Below are positions 8,039 to 15,761 of a DNA stretch of 64,000 nucleotides, in pieces; the first letter of the stretch is position 1, and each line of letters begins with the position of its first letter. Origin of the DNA: Jatrophihabitans sp. (GTDB lineage Bacteria > Actinomycetota > Actinomycetes > Mycobacteriales > Jatrophihabitantaceae); assembly GCA_036399055.1 (NCBI GenBank), contig DASWNX010000011.1:62001-126000 (forward strand), in the 5' to 3' direction. The translations under genes were made by a program, and so were the position numbers. The notes beneath the pieces are model-generated. The model was not told where the DNA came from. It did no database searches and saw only the letters and a program-made list of their open reading frames with translations.

Positions 8039-9217
8039 GTGCGGGTGCTGATCGTGTCATGGGAGTTTCCTCCGCTGGTGATCGGCGGGCTCGGCCGGCA
8101 TGTCGGGCACCTGGCCCGGCAGTTGGCCGCGCTCGGCCATGACGTCCGGGTGCTCACCCGGGGCGAGCGGCCCGAGCCCGAGCAGCAGCGCTATGAGGGG
8201 GTCACCGTCTGGCGGGCGGCCGCCGACGGGCTGGCGATCGACTTCGGCAGCGAGAGCGTGCTGGCCTGGACCCAGGCCTTCGAGCACTCGCTGACCCGGG
8301 CCGGACTGCTGCTGGTCTCGCAGTGGCAGCCCGAGGTCATTCACGCCCACGACTGGCTGGTGGCCCAGACCGCGCTCACCCTGCGCCAGGTCACCGGCAG
8401 CCCGGTGGTGGTCACCGTGCACAGCACCGAGCACGGCCGGCAGCAGGGCTGGCTGAGTGAGCCGGCGCCGCGTGCCATCCACTCGGTGGAACGCTGGCTG
8501 TGCCGCGAGGCCTCGGCGGTGATCGCCTGCTCGCGGTTCATGGCGGGCCAGGTCGCCGAGCTGTTCCAGCTTGAGCTCGGCAAGGTCCGGGTGATCGGCA
8601 ACGGGGCCGACCGCGTTCCGGCGGCTGAGTCTCATCCCCAGGTCGAGACAGTCGATACCGAGAAGTACGCGGGTCGGCCGCTGCTGGTGTTCGCCGGCCG
8701 GCTGGTGCACGAGAAGGGCCTGCAGGAGCTCATCAAGGCCCTGCCGCTGCTGCGTGCGGAGCTGCCCGACGTGCGGCTGGTGGTGGCCGGCGTGGGCCAG
8801 CAGCTGGCCGACCAGCAGGACCGCGCGGCCCGGTACGGGGTCAGCGACCTGATCCACTGGGCCGGCTTTCTCGACGCCGCCGAACTGGCCGGGCTGCTGG
8901 GCGCCGCTGACCTGGTGGTGGTGCCCTCGCTCTACGAGCCGTTCGGGATGGTGGCGCTGGAGGCCCAGTTGGCCGGCGCTCCGGTGGCGGTCTCTGACAC
9001 CGGCGGCCTGGCTGAGCTGGTGGAGCCCGGCCGCACCGGGCTGCGGTTCACTCCCGAGGACCCGGCTGCGATCGCGGCCGCCGTGCGGCAGGTGGTGGCC
9101 GACCCGGCTGCCGCCCGCCAGCAGGCGAGGCGGGCCCAGCGCCGGGCCCAGGAGGAGTTCGGCTGGGCCGCGGTGGCAAGCCGGACGGCCGAGGTCTACG
9201 CGGCGGTCCAGCCGTAG
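8039..9217 (+). CDS. GT4 family alpha-1,4-glucosyltransferase, Rv3032-like
   Basis: A 392-residue GT-B glycosyltransferase. It starts MRVLIVSWEFPPLVIGGLGRH, with the glycine-rich loop found in glycogen synthase-like GT4 enzymes. Other features are HAHDW, VVTVHSTEHG, the nucleotide-sugar domain motif FAGRLVHEKGLQEL, and the EX7E region PSLYEPFGMVALEAQLAG followed by VSDTGGLAELV. In mycobacteria Rv3032 elongates the alpha-1,4-glucan of methylglucose lipopolysaccharide and contributes to glycogen. Synteny with the GH57 and methyltransferase genes supports the same role here. GTG start; no clear ribosome site close to it, so the mRNA may be leaderless. ADP- or UDP-glucose preference cannot be read from the sequence. 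Confidence 0.88.
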   Translation: MRVLIVSWEFPPLVIGGLGRHVGHLARQLAALGHDVRVLTRGERPEPEQQRYEGVTVWRAAADGLAIDFGSESVLAWTQAFEHSLTRAGLLLVSQWQPEVIHAHDWLVAQTALTLRQVTGSPVVVTVHSTEHGRQQGWLSEPAPRAIHSVERWLCREASAVIACSRFMAGQVAELFQLELGKVRVIGNGADRVPAAESHPQVETVDTEKYAGRPLLVFAGRLVHEKGLQELIKALPLLRAELPDVRLVVAGVGQQLADQQDRAARYGVSDLIHWAGFLDAAELAGLLGAADLVVVPSLYEPFGMVALEAQLAGAPVAVSDTGGLAELVEPGRTGLRFTPEDPAAIAAAVRQVVADPAAARQQARRAQRRAQEEFGWAAVASRTAEVYAAVQP

Positions 9218-9266
9218 CCTGCCTGCCTGCCTGCCTGCCTGACGTCGCCTGGCTGACGTCGCCTGG
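9217..9266. repeat. GCCT microsatellite and 14-bp tandem duplication after a stop codon
   Basis: Six copies of GCCT (9217-9240) begin at the last base of the glucosyltransferase stop codon. They run into two exact copies of CTGACGTCGCCTGG (9239-9252 and 9253-9266). This is one of several short tandem duplications at gene ends in this window. Confidence 0.85.
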
Positions 9267-9270
9267 CCCG

Positions 9271-9327
9271 TTGTGCGGCCTGAAACCGCGTTGATCCCCT
9301 CCGTTAGCGCGGTTTCAGGCCGCACAA
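9271..9327. terminator. Bidirectional terminator hairpin with 20-bp perfect stem
   Basis: A perfect inverted repeat: the left arm at 9271-9290 begins TTGTGCGGCC, the right arm is at 9308-9327, and the loop is 17 bases. It lies between the convergent glucosyltransferase and acyltransferase genes, ending 15 bases before the latter's stop, where it can end transcription from both sides. Confidence 0.75.
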
Positions 9328-9341
9328 TGCCACCGGGGACG

Positions 9342-10040
9342 TCAGTCCAGGCCCAGCTTGGCGGCCATGTCGGCGATCGCGGCCCGGGTCTCGGCGCCGG
9401 CGGCGTGGTCATCGCGCCGATTGCGGACCACCCTGGCCGGCACCCCGACCGCCACCGAGTACGGCGGCAGGTCGCGGGTCACCACGGCGTTGGCCGCCAC
9501 CACGCAGCCATCGCCGATCACCGTGCCGCGCACCACCGACACCTTGTTGGCCAGCCACACGTCCGCGCCGATCCGCACCGGGGACTTGACGATCCCCTGG
9601 TCCTTGATCGGGCGCTCGACGTCGGCGAAGACGTGGTCGAAGTCCGTCACGTAGACCATGTCGGCGATGATGCTGGCGGCCCCGACGCTGATGTCGAGGT
9701 AGGCGTTGACCACGTTGTTGCGGCCGAACACCACCTTGTCCCCGATCCGCAGGGTGCCCTCATGGCAGCGCAGCGAGGTGCCGTCGCCCAGATGCACCCA
9801 GCGCCCCAGCACCAGCCGCCCGAATCCCGGCCGGGCATAGAGCTCGACGTTCTTGCCGAGAAAGACGAAACCGGTGGTGACGACATGGGGATTGGCGAGC
9901 TTGAACCGCCAGAACCGCCAGTACCGCAGCAGGTACCACGGGGTGTAGGCCCGGTGCCGCAGCACCCAGCGCAGGCTCGCCACGCTGAGCCAGCGCGGCT
10001 GTCCCGCAGCGCGGGCGCGGAAGCGCCATCGGCCGATCAC
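9342..10040 (-). CDS. Left-handed beta-helix (hexapeptide repeat) acyltransferase, Rv3034c-like
   Basis: A 232-residue acyltransferase of the hexapeptide-repeat group. Imperfect [LIV]G.. hexapeptides run from about residue 80 (VHLGDGTSLRC, LRIGDKVVFGRNNVVNAY) to 205 (VRIGADVWLANKVSV, TVIGDGCVVAANAVVTRDLPPYSVAVGVPARVV), the last being the typical closing turn. Such enzymes acetylate or acylate sugars from acyl-CoA. The M. tuberculosis gene at the same position (Rv3034c) is listed among candidates for acylating methylglucose lipopolysaccharide. The start is a GTG three bases after the HAD gene stop, so both lie in one minus-strand operon. The acyl group cannot be deduced. Confidence 0.8.
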   Translation of the reverse strand: MIGRWRFRARAAGQPRWLSVASLRWVLRHRAYTPWYLLRYWRFWRFKLANPHVVTTGFVFLGKNVELYARPGFGRLVLGRWVHLGDGTSLRCHEGTLRIGDKVVFGRNNVVNAYLDISVGAASIIADMVYVTDFDHVFADVERPIKDQGIVKSPVRIGADVWLANKVSVVRGTVIGDGCVVAANAVVTRDLPPYSVAVGVPARVVRNRRDDHAAGAETRAAIADMAAKLGLD

Positions 10041-10043
10041 GGC

Positions 10044-10694
10044 TCAGTCCGGCGGCGTCAGCAGGTCGAGCACCTCCGACGGCTTGGCGCACAGCCGCGA
10101 CGCCCCGGCAGCCCTCAGCTCGGCGGCCGAGCCGTAGCCCCAGAGCGCGCCGGCGCAGTCCAGCCCGTGCGCTGCCGCCCCGAGCACGTCGTGGCTACGG
10201 TCACCGACCATCAGCACGGTGGCCGGGTCGGGATCGCCCAGCCTGCGCAGCGCCTCTCCCACCACCAGCGTCTTGGAGTTCCGGGCGCCGTCGAGGGTGT
10301 CCCCGCAGATCGTCTGGAAGAAGTCGGCCAGCCCCAGATGCGCCACGATCCGGCTCGCGTGCGGCTCGGGCTTGCTGGTGGCGACGGCGAGGCGGTGACC
10401 GCGCTCGGCCAGCGCCTGCAAGGTCTCCAGCACGCCGTCGTAGCGGGTGGTGTCGAACATGGCGCCGCCCTCGACGTAGTGCCGGCGGTAGGAGGCCACC
10501 ACCTCGTCGAGGCGGTGCTCGCCGACCAGCGGCGGCAGCGAGTGCCAGAACGGCGGTCCGAGCAGCGACCGGGCGGTGTCGGAATCCACCCAGTCCAGGC
10601 CGGCCTCGGCGAAGCTGGTCCGCAGCGCGCCGAGGATCCCGGGCGCCGAGTCGCTCAAGGTCCCGTCGAGGTCGAAAAGGACGGTGTCGATCAT
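10044..10694 (-). CDS. HAD-family phosphatase, phosphoglycolate phosphatase-like
   Basis: A 216-residue HAD hydrolase. Motif I DLDGTLSDS carries the Asp nucleophile and acid/base near the N-terminus, motif II is VATSKP (Ser/Thr), and motif IV is MVGDRSHD. The helical cap inserted after motif I places it in the Gph/PGMB-like subfamily. It dephosphorylates a small cytoplasmic substrate; candidates are phosphoglycolate or a sugar phosphate. In this setting, between an acyltransferase and a methyltransferase of a glucan locus, a phosphorylated glycerate or sugar intermediate is possible but unproven. Its ATG overlaps the stop of the methyltransferase gene (ATGA). Confidence 0.82.
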   Translation of the reverse strand: MIDTVLFDLDGTLSDSAPGILGALRTSFAEAGLDWVDSDTARSLLGPPFWHSLPPLVGEHRLDEVVASYRRHYVEGGAMFDTTRYDGVLETLQALAERGHRLAVATSKPEPHASRIVAHLGLADFFQTICGDTLDGARNSKTLVVGEALRRLGDPDPATVLMVGDRSHDVLGAAAHGLDCAGALWGYGSAAELRAAGASRLCAKPSEVLDLLTPPD

Positions 10695-11641
10695 GCGGGC
10701 TTGGCTCCGGTGATCTCTACGTTGTAGAACAGCTGGGCCGGCACGAACTTCGACAGCACCGCCGAGTCCAGCTTGTGCAGCCGCTGCCAGTTCTTGAAGG
10801 CGAACATCGCCCAGCCGAAGCCGAGCTTCTCGCGCGGCACAGCGGCCTCGAACGTCCGCACCGGCCAGCCGAACCAGGCCGCGGTCAGCTCGTCGGTCCG
10901 GGTCTGCACCCCCACCGCGCCTGCCGCCTCAGCGGTTTGGCGCAACTGGGCCGGGTCGAAGGTGTGCAGGTCGACGACGGCCTCGAGCGCGGCGGCCCGT
11001 GACGAGGCGTCCAGCTCGGCCTTGGGCCGCGCCCAGGACTTCAGCCGGTCCAGCCGGGTCACCCGGGTGGTGGCCCACCAGGTCAAGCGGGACAGCCGGC
11101 GCGCGACGTAGTCGCCGTAGCGGGTCGGCTCGCCCGCGAAGACGAACCGGCCACCCGGCTTGAGCACCCGCAGCACCTCGCGCAACGCCTGCTCGACGCC
11201 GGGGATGTGATGCAGGACGGCATGCCCGACCACCAGGTCGAAGCTGTCGTCGGGATAGGGGATGGACTCGGCGTCGGCGACCCGGCCCTCGATGTCGAAA
11301 CCGAGGTTGGCGGCGTTGCGGCGCGCCACCTCGACCATGCCGGGGCTGAGGTCGGTCACCGCGCCGGAGTCGATCACGCCGGCCAGCTTGAGGTTCAGCA
11401 GGAAGAAGCCGGTGCCGCAGCCCAGCTCCAGCGCCCGGCCGTAGGGCCAGCCGGTGACGCCGGCGACGTGGGCGAACCGGTCGCGGGCGTAGTCGATGCA
11501 GCGCTGGTCGAAGCTGATCGACCACTTCTGGTCGTAGGTGCCTGCCTCCCAGTCGTGGTAGAGCACGTTGGCGAGCTTGGGGTCGCGCCAGGCCGCCTCG
11601 ACCTGGGCGGCGCTGGCAGGGGGGTTGGGTTCGGCCGACAT
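10691..11641 (-). CDS. Class I SAM-dependent methyltransferase, Rv3038c-like
   Basis: A 316-residue methyltransferase with SAM motif I ALELGCGTGFFLLNL, the strand-2 acidic motif VTDLSPGMVEVARRN, DAESIPYPDDSFDLVVGHAVLHH and the post-motif LKPGGRFVFAGEP. Beyond the Rossmann fold is a 130-residue C-terminal extension (YVARRLSRLTWW to NVEITGAKPA). The start is the ATG at 11641 (MSAEPNPPASAAQVEAAW); the frame runs on upstream to 12268 only as a shadow of the enoyl-CoA hydratase gene. It begins two bases after that gene's stop. The pairing with an EchA17-type hydratase is the same as Rv3038c-Rv3039c in M. tuberculosis. Substrate unknown; a lipid or saccharide target is likely. Confidence 0.83.
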   Translation of the reverse strand: MSAEPNPPASAAQVEAAWRDPKLANVLYHDWEAGTYDQKWSISFDQRCIDYARDRFAHVAGVTGWPYGRALELGCGTGFFLLNLKLAGVIDSGAVTDLSPGMVEVARRNAANLGFDIEGRVADAESIPYPDDSFDLVVGHAVLHHIPGVEQALREVLRVLKPGGRFVFAGEPTRYGDYVARRLSRLTWWATTRVTRLDRLKSWARPKAELDASSRAAALEAVVDLHTFDPAQLRQTAEAAGAVGVQTRTDELTAAWFGWPVRTFEAAVPREKLGFGWAMFAFKNWQRLHKLDSAVLSKFVPAQLFYNVEITGAKPA

Positions 11642-11643
11642 GC

Positions 11644-12423
11644 TCAGTTGCCGATGAACTCGGCCTTGCCGGGCCCGGAGGAGATGAAGGAGGCCATTCC
11701 GCGCTGCTTGTCCTCGGTGGCGAACAGGCCGGCGAACAGCTGAGATTCCAGCTTCAGGCCGCTGGCCAGGTCGGTCTGCAGGCCGCTGTCGATGGCGAGC
11801 TTGGCCGCCCGCAGCGCCAGCGCCGGCCCGCGGGCGAACTTGGCGGCCATCGCCTGGGCGGTGGAGTACACCTCGTCGGCTGGCACCACGACGTCCACCA
11901 GGCCCAGCTGCAACGCCTCGGCGGCGTCGACGAAGCGGCCGGTGAAGATCAGGTCCTTGGCCTTGGCCGGGCCGATCAGCCGGGCCAGCCGCTGGGTGCC
12001 GCCCATCCCGGGAATGACACCCAACAGGATCTCGGGCTGGCCCCACTTGGCGTTGTCGGCGCTGACCCGGAAGTCCGCAGTCAGCGCCAGCTCGCAGCCA
12101 CCGCCCAAGGCGTAGCCGGTCACCGCCGCGATGACCGGCTTGGGCAGCTGGGCGATGGCGTCCAGCGACGACGACACCGCCGCGCCCCGCCGCTGCATGT
12201 CCTGGGCCGACATGGTGTGCATCTCCTTGACGTCGGCGCCGGCCACGAACACCTTCGGCCCACCCCACAGGATGACTGCCCGGATGTCATCGCGCCGGTC
12301 GCACTCGGCGGCCGCCTGACGCAGCTCCTCCTGCACCTGGGTGTTGAGGGCGTTCACCGGGGCCCGGTCGATCCGGATAGTGGCCACACCGTCGGTGACC
12401 TCGAGCGCTAGGTACTCAGTCAT
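11644..12423 (-). CDS. echA17: Enoyl-CoA hydratase/isomerase family protein
   Basis: A 259-residue crotonase-fold enzyme. It has the oxyanion-hole segment VFVAGADVKEM, the glycine-rich GYALGGGCELALTADFRV with the first catalytic Glu, and WGQPEILLGVIPGMGGTQRL with the second. Both glutamates of true hydratases are present, so it should hydrate trans-2-enoyl-CoA in fatty-acid degradation in the cytoplasm. Its place next to the SAM methyltransferase, and near the ABC ATPase gene, mirrors M. tuberculosis echA17 (Rv3039c). It ends two bases before the methyltransferase ATG. The gene symbol follows that synteny and is less certain than the family. Confidence 0.88.
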   Translation of the reverse strand: MTEYLALEVTDGVATIRIDRAPVNALNTQVQEELRQAAAECDRRDDIRAVILWGGPKVFVAGADVKEMHTMSAQDMQRRGAAVSSSLDAIAQLPKPVIAAVTGYALGGGCELALTADFRVSADNAKWGQPEILLGVIPGMGGTQRLARLIGPAKAKDLIFTGRFVDAAEALQLGLVDVVVPADEVYSTAQAMAAKFARGPALALRAAKLAIDSGLQTDLASGLKLESQLFAGLFATEDKQRGMASFISSGPGKAEFIGN

Positions 12424-12469
12424 GGCGCGAGCCTACCCAGAGCGGCCAAAGCGGTCGCGGCGCTCTGCC

Positions 12470-13324
12470 TCAGCGGGCTCGCGCGAAGTAGCGACCGTCC
12501 TCGCACTCGACGACGAGGTCCAGGCCGAAGGCCCGGGACAGGTTCGCCGAGGTCAGCACGTCGGCGATCAGCCCCTGAGCCACGACCTTCCCCTCGCCCA
12601 GCAGCAGTGCGTGGCTGATGCCCAGCGGGATCTCCTCGACATGGTGGGTCACCAGGACCATCGCCGGGGCCTCCGGGTCGGCGGCGAGCCTGGCCAACCG
12701 GCGCAGCAGGTCTTCCCGGCCCCCCAGGTCCATGCCGGCGGCCGGCTCGTCCAGCAGCAGCAGCTCCGGGTCGGTCATCATCGCCCGGGCGATCTGCACC
12801 CGCTTGCGCTCGCCCTCGCTCAACGTGCCGTAGGCCCGCTCGGCCAGCTCGGCGACCCCGAACCGGTTCAGCAGCGTCCGGGCCCGCCTGACGTCCAGGC
12901 GGCCGTAGGCCTCGCGCCAGCGCCCGATCACGGCGTAGCCGGCCGAGACGACCACGTCGATCACCAGCTCGCCCGGCGGGATCCGCTGGGCCAGCGCCGC
13001 CGAGGACAGCCCGATCCGGGGGCGCAGCTCGAAGACGTCGACCGCGCCCAGCCGCTCGCCGAAGACCACGACGGCGCCGGTGGTGGGGTGCATGGTGGTG
13101 GCTGCCAGCTGCAGCAGGGTGGTCTTGCCCGCGCCGTTGGGCCCGAGCACCGCCCAGCGCTCGTCCTCTTCCACCGTCCAGTCGACGGAGTCGAGCAGCA
13201 GCTTGGCGCCGCGTCGAACCGTCACCTGGCTCAGCTGCAGGACGGCGTCGGGGTCTGATTCGAAATCGGGGCGCACCACGCCCCCATCCAACCGCACGCG
13301 CACAACGGGAGAGAAAACGCCCAT
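12470..13324 (-). CDS. ABC transporter ATP-binding protein, Rv3041c-like
   Basis: A single ABC ATPase domain of 284 residues. Walker A is GPNGAGKTTL, the signature is LSEGERKR, Walker B with the catalytic Glu is LLLLDEPAAGMDL, and the switch His is in LVTHHVEEIP. The ModF/Rv3041c-like form with THHVEEI lacks a nearby permease, so a transport role is uncertain; it may work with a permease elsewhere or in another process. A 46-base gap separates it from echA17. The start is the ATG at 13324, although a GTG 45 bases inside would also fit because the first residues are poorly conserved. It is divergent from glgX with 29 bases between starts. Confidence 0.85.
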   Translation of the reverse strand: MGVFSPVVRVRLDGGVVRPDFESDPDAVLQLSQVTVRRGAKLLLDSVDWTVEEDERWAVLGPNGAGKTTLLQLAATTMHPTTGAVVVFGERLGAVDVFELRPRIGLSSAALAQRIPPGELVIDVVVSAGYAVIGRWREAYGRLDVRRARTLLNRFGVAELAERAYGTLSEGERKRVQIARAMMTDPELLLLDEPAAGMDLGGREDLLRRLARLAADPEAPAMVLVTHHVEEIPLGISHALLLGEGKVVAQGLIADVLTSANLSRAFGLDLVVECEDGRYFARAR

Positions 13325-13353
13325 CGCGTGACCGGCGTAAGGTCGCCTGCGCT

Positions 13354-15507
13354 ATGGAACAAGCACCCGACCTCAGGCAGGGCCTGGCCCACCGGCTCGA
13401 CTGCGCCGCGAGCGAACTGGTGGCGTGGCCGGGTCAGCCGTTTCCGCTCGGCGCCAGCTGGGACGGCGAAGGCACCAACTTCAGCATCTGGTCACCGACG
13501 GCCACCCGCGCCGAGGTGTGCCTGTTCGTCGAGGGAGTCGAGACCCGCGTGCGGTTGGCGGAGCGAACCTTCCACATCTGGCACGGCTACCTGCCGGGAG
13601 TCAATCCCGGCCAGCGGTACGGCTTCCGGCTCGACGGCCGCCACCAACCGGCCACGGGCGAGCTGCACAATCCCGCCAAGCTGTTGATCGACCCCTACGC
13701 CCGAGCTATCGAAGGTGACTTCATCGACGACGTCGCCTGCTACGGCGACAACGACCTCGACTCGGCGCCCTTCGTCCCACGGTCGGTGGTGGTCCTGGAC
13801 GGATTTCCCTGGGGGGCCGATCCCCGGCCTGACACGGCATGGGAAGACACGATCATCTACGAGCTGCACGTCAAGGGTTTCACCGCCCGCCACCCGGGCA
13901 TCCCCGCCGACCTGCGCGGCACCTATGCCGGCCTCGGCCACCCGGCAGCCATCTCCTACCTCAAGGACCTGGGCGTCACCGCCGTCGAGCTGCTGCCGAT
14001 CCACCACTTCGTCAACGAGCCGGCGCTGCAGCGCCGGGGCGCCAAGAACTACTGGGGTTACAACTCGATCGGCTTCTTCGCCCCGCACGCCGCCTACGCC
14101 ACCCACACCGGCCGGCTCGGCGGCAACCAGGTGCGGGAGTTCAAGGCGATGGTCCGGGCCATGCACGCCGCCGGCATCGAGGTGATCCTCGACGTCGTCT
14201 ACAACCACACCGGCGAGGCCACCCCGGACGGCCCGATGCTGTCCTTCCGGGGAATCGACAACCGCGCCTACTACCGGGTGGACCCGGCCAACCCGGCCAG
14301 GTACCTGGACTACACCGGCTGCGGCAACACCCTGGACGTCCGGACCCCGGCCGTGCTGCAACTGGTGATGGACTCGCTGCGCTACTGGGTCACCGAGATG
14401 CACGTCGACGGCTTCCGCTTCGACCTGGCCTCGGCGCTGGCCCGGTCACTGCACGACGTCGACAAGCTCTCCTCGTTCTTCGACACCATCCACCAGGACC
14501 CGGTGATCAGCCAGGTCAAGCTCATCGCCGAGCCGTGGGACCTCGGCGATGGCGGGTACCAGGTGGGGCAGTTCCCGCCGCTGTGGACCGAGTGGAACGG
14601 CAAGTACCGCGACACGGTGCGTGACTTCTGGTCACACGGCAGCGGCGGGGTCCGCGATCTGGCCTTTCGGCTCACCGGGTCCTCAGACCTCTACGCCGAC
14701 GACGGCCGGCTGCCGTTCGCCTCGATCAACTTCGTGACCGCCCATGACGGGTTCACGATGCGCGACCTGGCCAGCTACGAGCGCAAGCACAACGAGGGCA
14801 ACGGCGAGGGCAACGCCGACGGCACCGACGACAACCGCTCGATCAACTTCGGGGTCGAGGGCGAGACCGATGACCCGGTGGTCAACGAGCTGCGCCGCAA
14901 GCAGGTCCGCAACCTGCTCACCACGCTGCTGCTCTCCACCGGCGCGCCGATGCTGGTGGCCGGCGACGAGCGCTACCGGACCCAGGGCGGAAACAACAAC
15001 GCCTACGTGCAGGACAACGACGTCTCGTGGTTGGACTGGCAGGACACCGAGGCCAGCGCTGACCTGTTGGCGCTGACGCGACGCCTGATCGCCCTTCGCA
15101 GGGCCTCACCGGTGCTGCGCCAGCGAGCTTTCTTCGAGGGCCGGGCGGTCAACGCCGACGGCTGCAAGGATCTCGCCTGGTTCCACCCCACCGGTCGGGA
15201 GCTCGGCAGCGGCGACTGGTTCGACCGCGGTCTGCGGACCATCGGCATGTACCTCGACGGTCGCGGCCTGCGCCACCGCGGGCGACGTGGCGAGGTCATC
15301 TCCGACCAGTCCTACCTGTTGCTGCTGCACTCCGGCGAGCAGCCGGTGCGCTTCACCCTGCCGGGCCTGCCCTGGGCCGATCGCTACCAGGTGGTGATCG
15401 ACACCGCCCAGGCCGGCGGCCTGTCCTGCGCCGAGCCGGTCGACGGCGGCGCCGAGATCACGGTCCCCGGACGTTCGGTGCTGCTGCTGCGCGCCGACCG
15501 CGACTGA
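13354..15507 (+). CDS. glgX: Glycogen debranching enzyme GlgX (GH13_11)
   Basis: A 717-residue isoamylase-type enzyme that cleaves alpha-1,6 branches of phosphorylase-limited glycogen in the cytoplasm. An N-terminal CBM48 domain (GASWDGEGTNFSIWSPTATRAEVCLF) is followed by the GH13 barrel. DVVYNHT is region I, D357 in DGFRFDLAS is the nucleophile, E393 in IAEPWDLG is the acid/base and D465 in FVTAHDG stabilises the transition state. A second GlgX lies at 53341; this copy has a longer N-terminus and a different C-terminal domain. It stands alone, after a divergent ABC gene and before a LacI-type regulator that could control it. Confidence 0.93.
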   Translation: MEQAPDLRQGLAHRLDCAASELVAWPGQPFPLGASWDGEGTNFSIWSPTATRAEVCLFVEGVETRVRLAERTFHIWHGYLPGVNPGQRYGFRLDGRHQPATGELHNPAKLLIDPYARAIEGDFIDDVACYGDNDLDSAPFVPRSVVVLDGFPWGADPRPDTAWEDTIIYELHVKGFTARHPGIPADLRGTYAGLGHPAAISYLKDLGVTAVELLPIHHFVNEPALQRRGAKNYWGYNSIGFFAPHAAYATHTGRLGGNQVREFKAMVRAMHAAGIEVILDVVYNHTGEATPDGPMLSFRGIDNRAYYRVDPANPARYLDYTGCGNTLDVRTPAVLQLVMDSLRYWVTEMHVDGFRFDLASALARSLHDVDKLSSFFDTIHQDPVISQVKLIAEPWDLGDGGYQVGQFPPLWTEWNGKYRDTVRDFWSHGSGGVRDLAFRLTGSSDLYADDGRLPFASINFVTAHDGFTMRDLASYERKHNEGNGEGNADGTDDNRSINFGVEGETDDPVVNELRRKQVRNLLTTLLLSTGAPMLVAGDERYRTQGGNNNAYVQDNDVSWLDWQDTEASADLLALTRRLIALRRASPVLRQRAFFEGRAVNADGCKDLAWFHPTGRELGSGDWFDRGLRTIGMYLDGRGLRHRGRRGEVISDQSYLLLLHSGEQPVRFTLPGLPWADRYQVVIDTAQAGGLSCAEPVDGGAEITVPGRSVLLLRADRD

Positions 15508-15537
15508 GCTCACGCCAGGGCCGGCCCGATCGCCTAC

Positions 15538-15555
15538 GGGGCCAGTCCCGGCCCC
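15538..15555 (+). terminator. Short GC hairpin after glgX
   Basis: GGGGCC and GGCCCC arms with a 6-base loop, 30 bases after the glgX stop. There is no T-run, so it is a weak candidate terminator. Confidence 0.35.
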
Positions 15556-15761
15556 GCGGGCGGACTCCGCCGACCCGTTGCCGGGTAACGCTGGCGGTAG
15601 CGACCCGCTCGGTACTCTTACTACGGACGCTCTTGCCTTAGCGGACAATATGGAGTCCCGGCCCAGCCCGGCTACGAACATGGATGGTGAGGCCATTCAC
15701 GATTTGGTAACCTGCGGGCGCTCCGGAATGCTTTACTCCTAACAGATACGGCGGGAAGCTT

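Noticed and set aside
11642..12268. Upstream 209-codon extension of the methyltransferase frame
   Set aside because: It is antiparallel-free shadow of the enoyl-CoA hydratase gene on the same strand in another frame; the methyltransferase has its own ATG at 11641.
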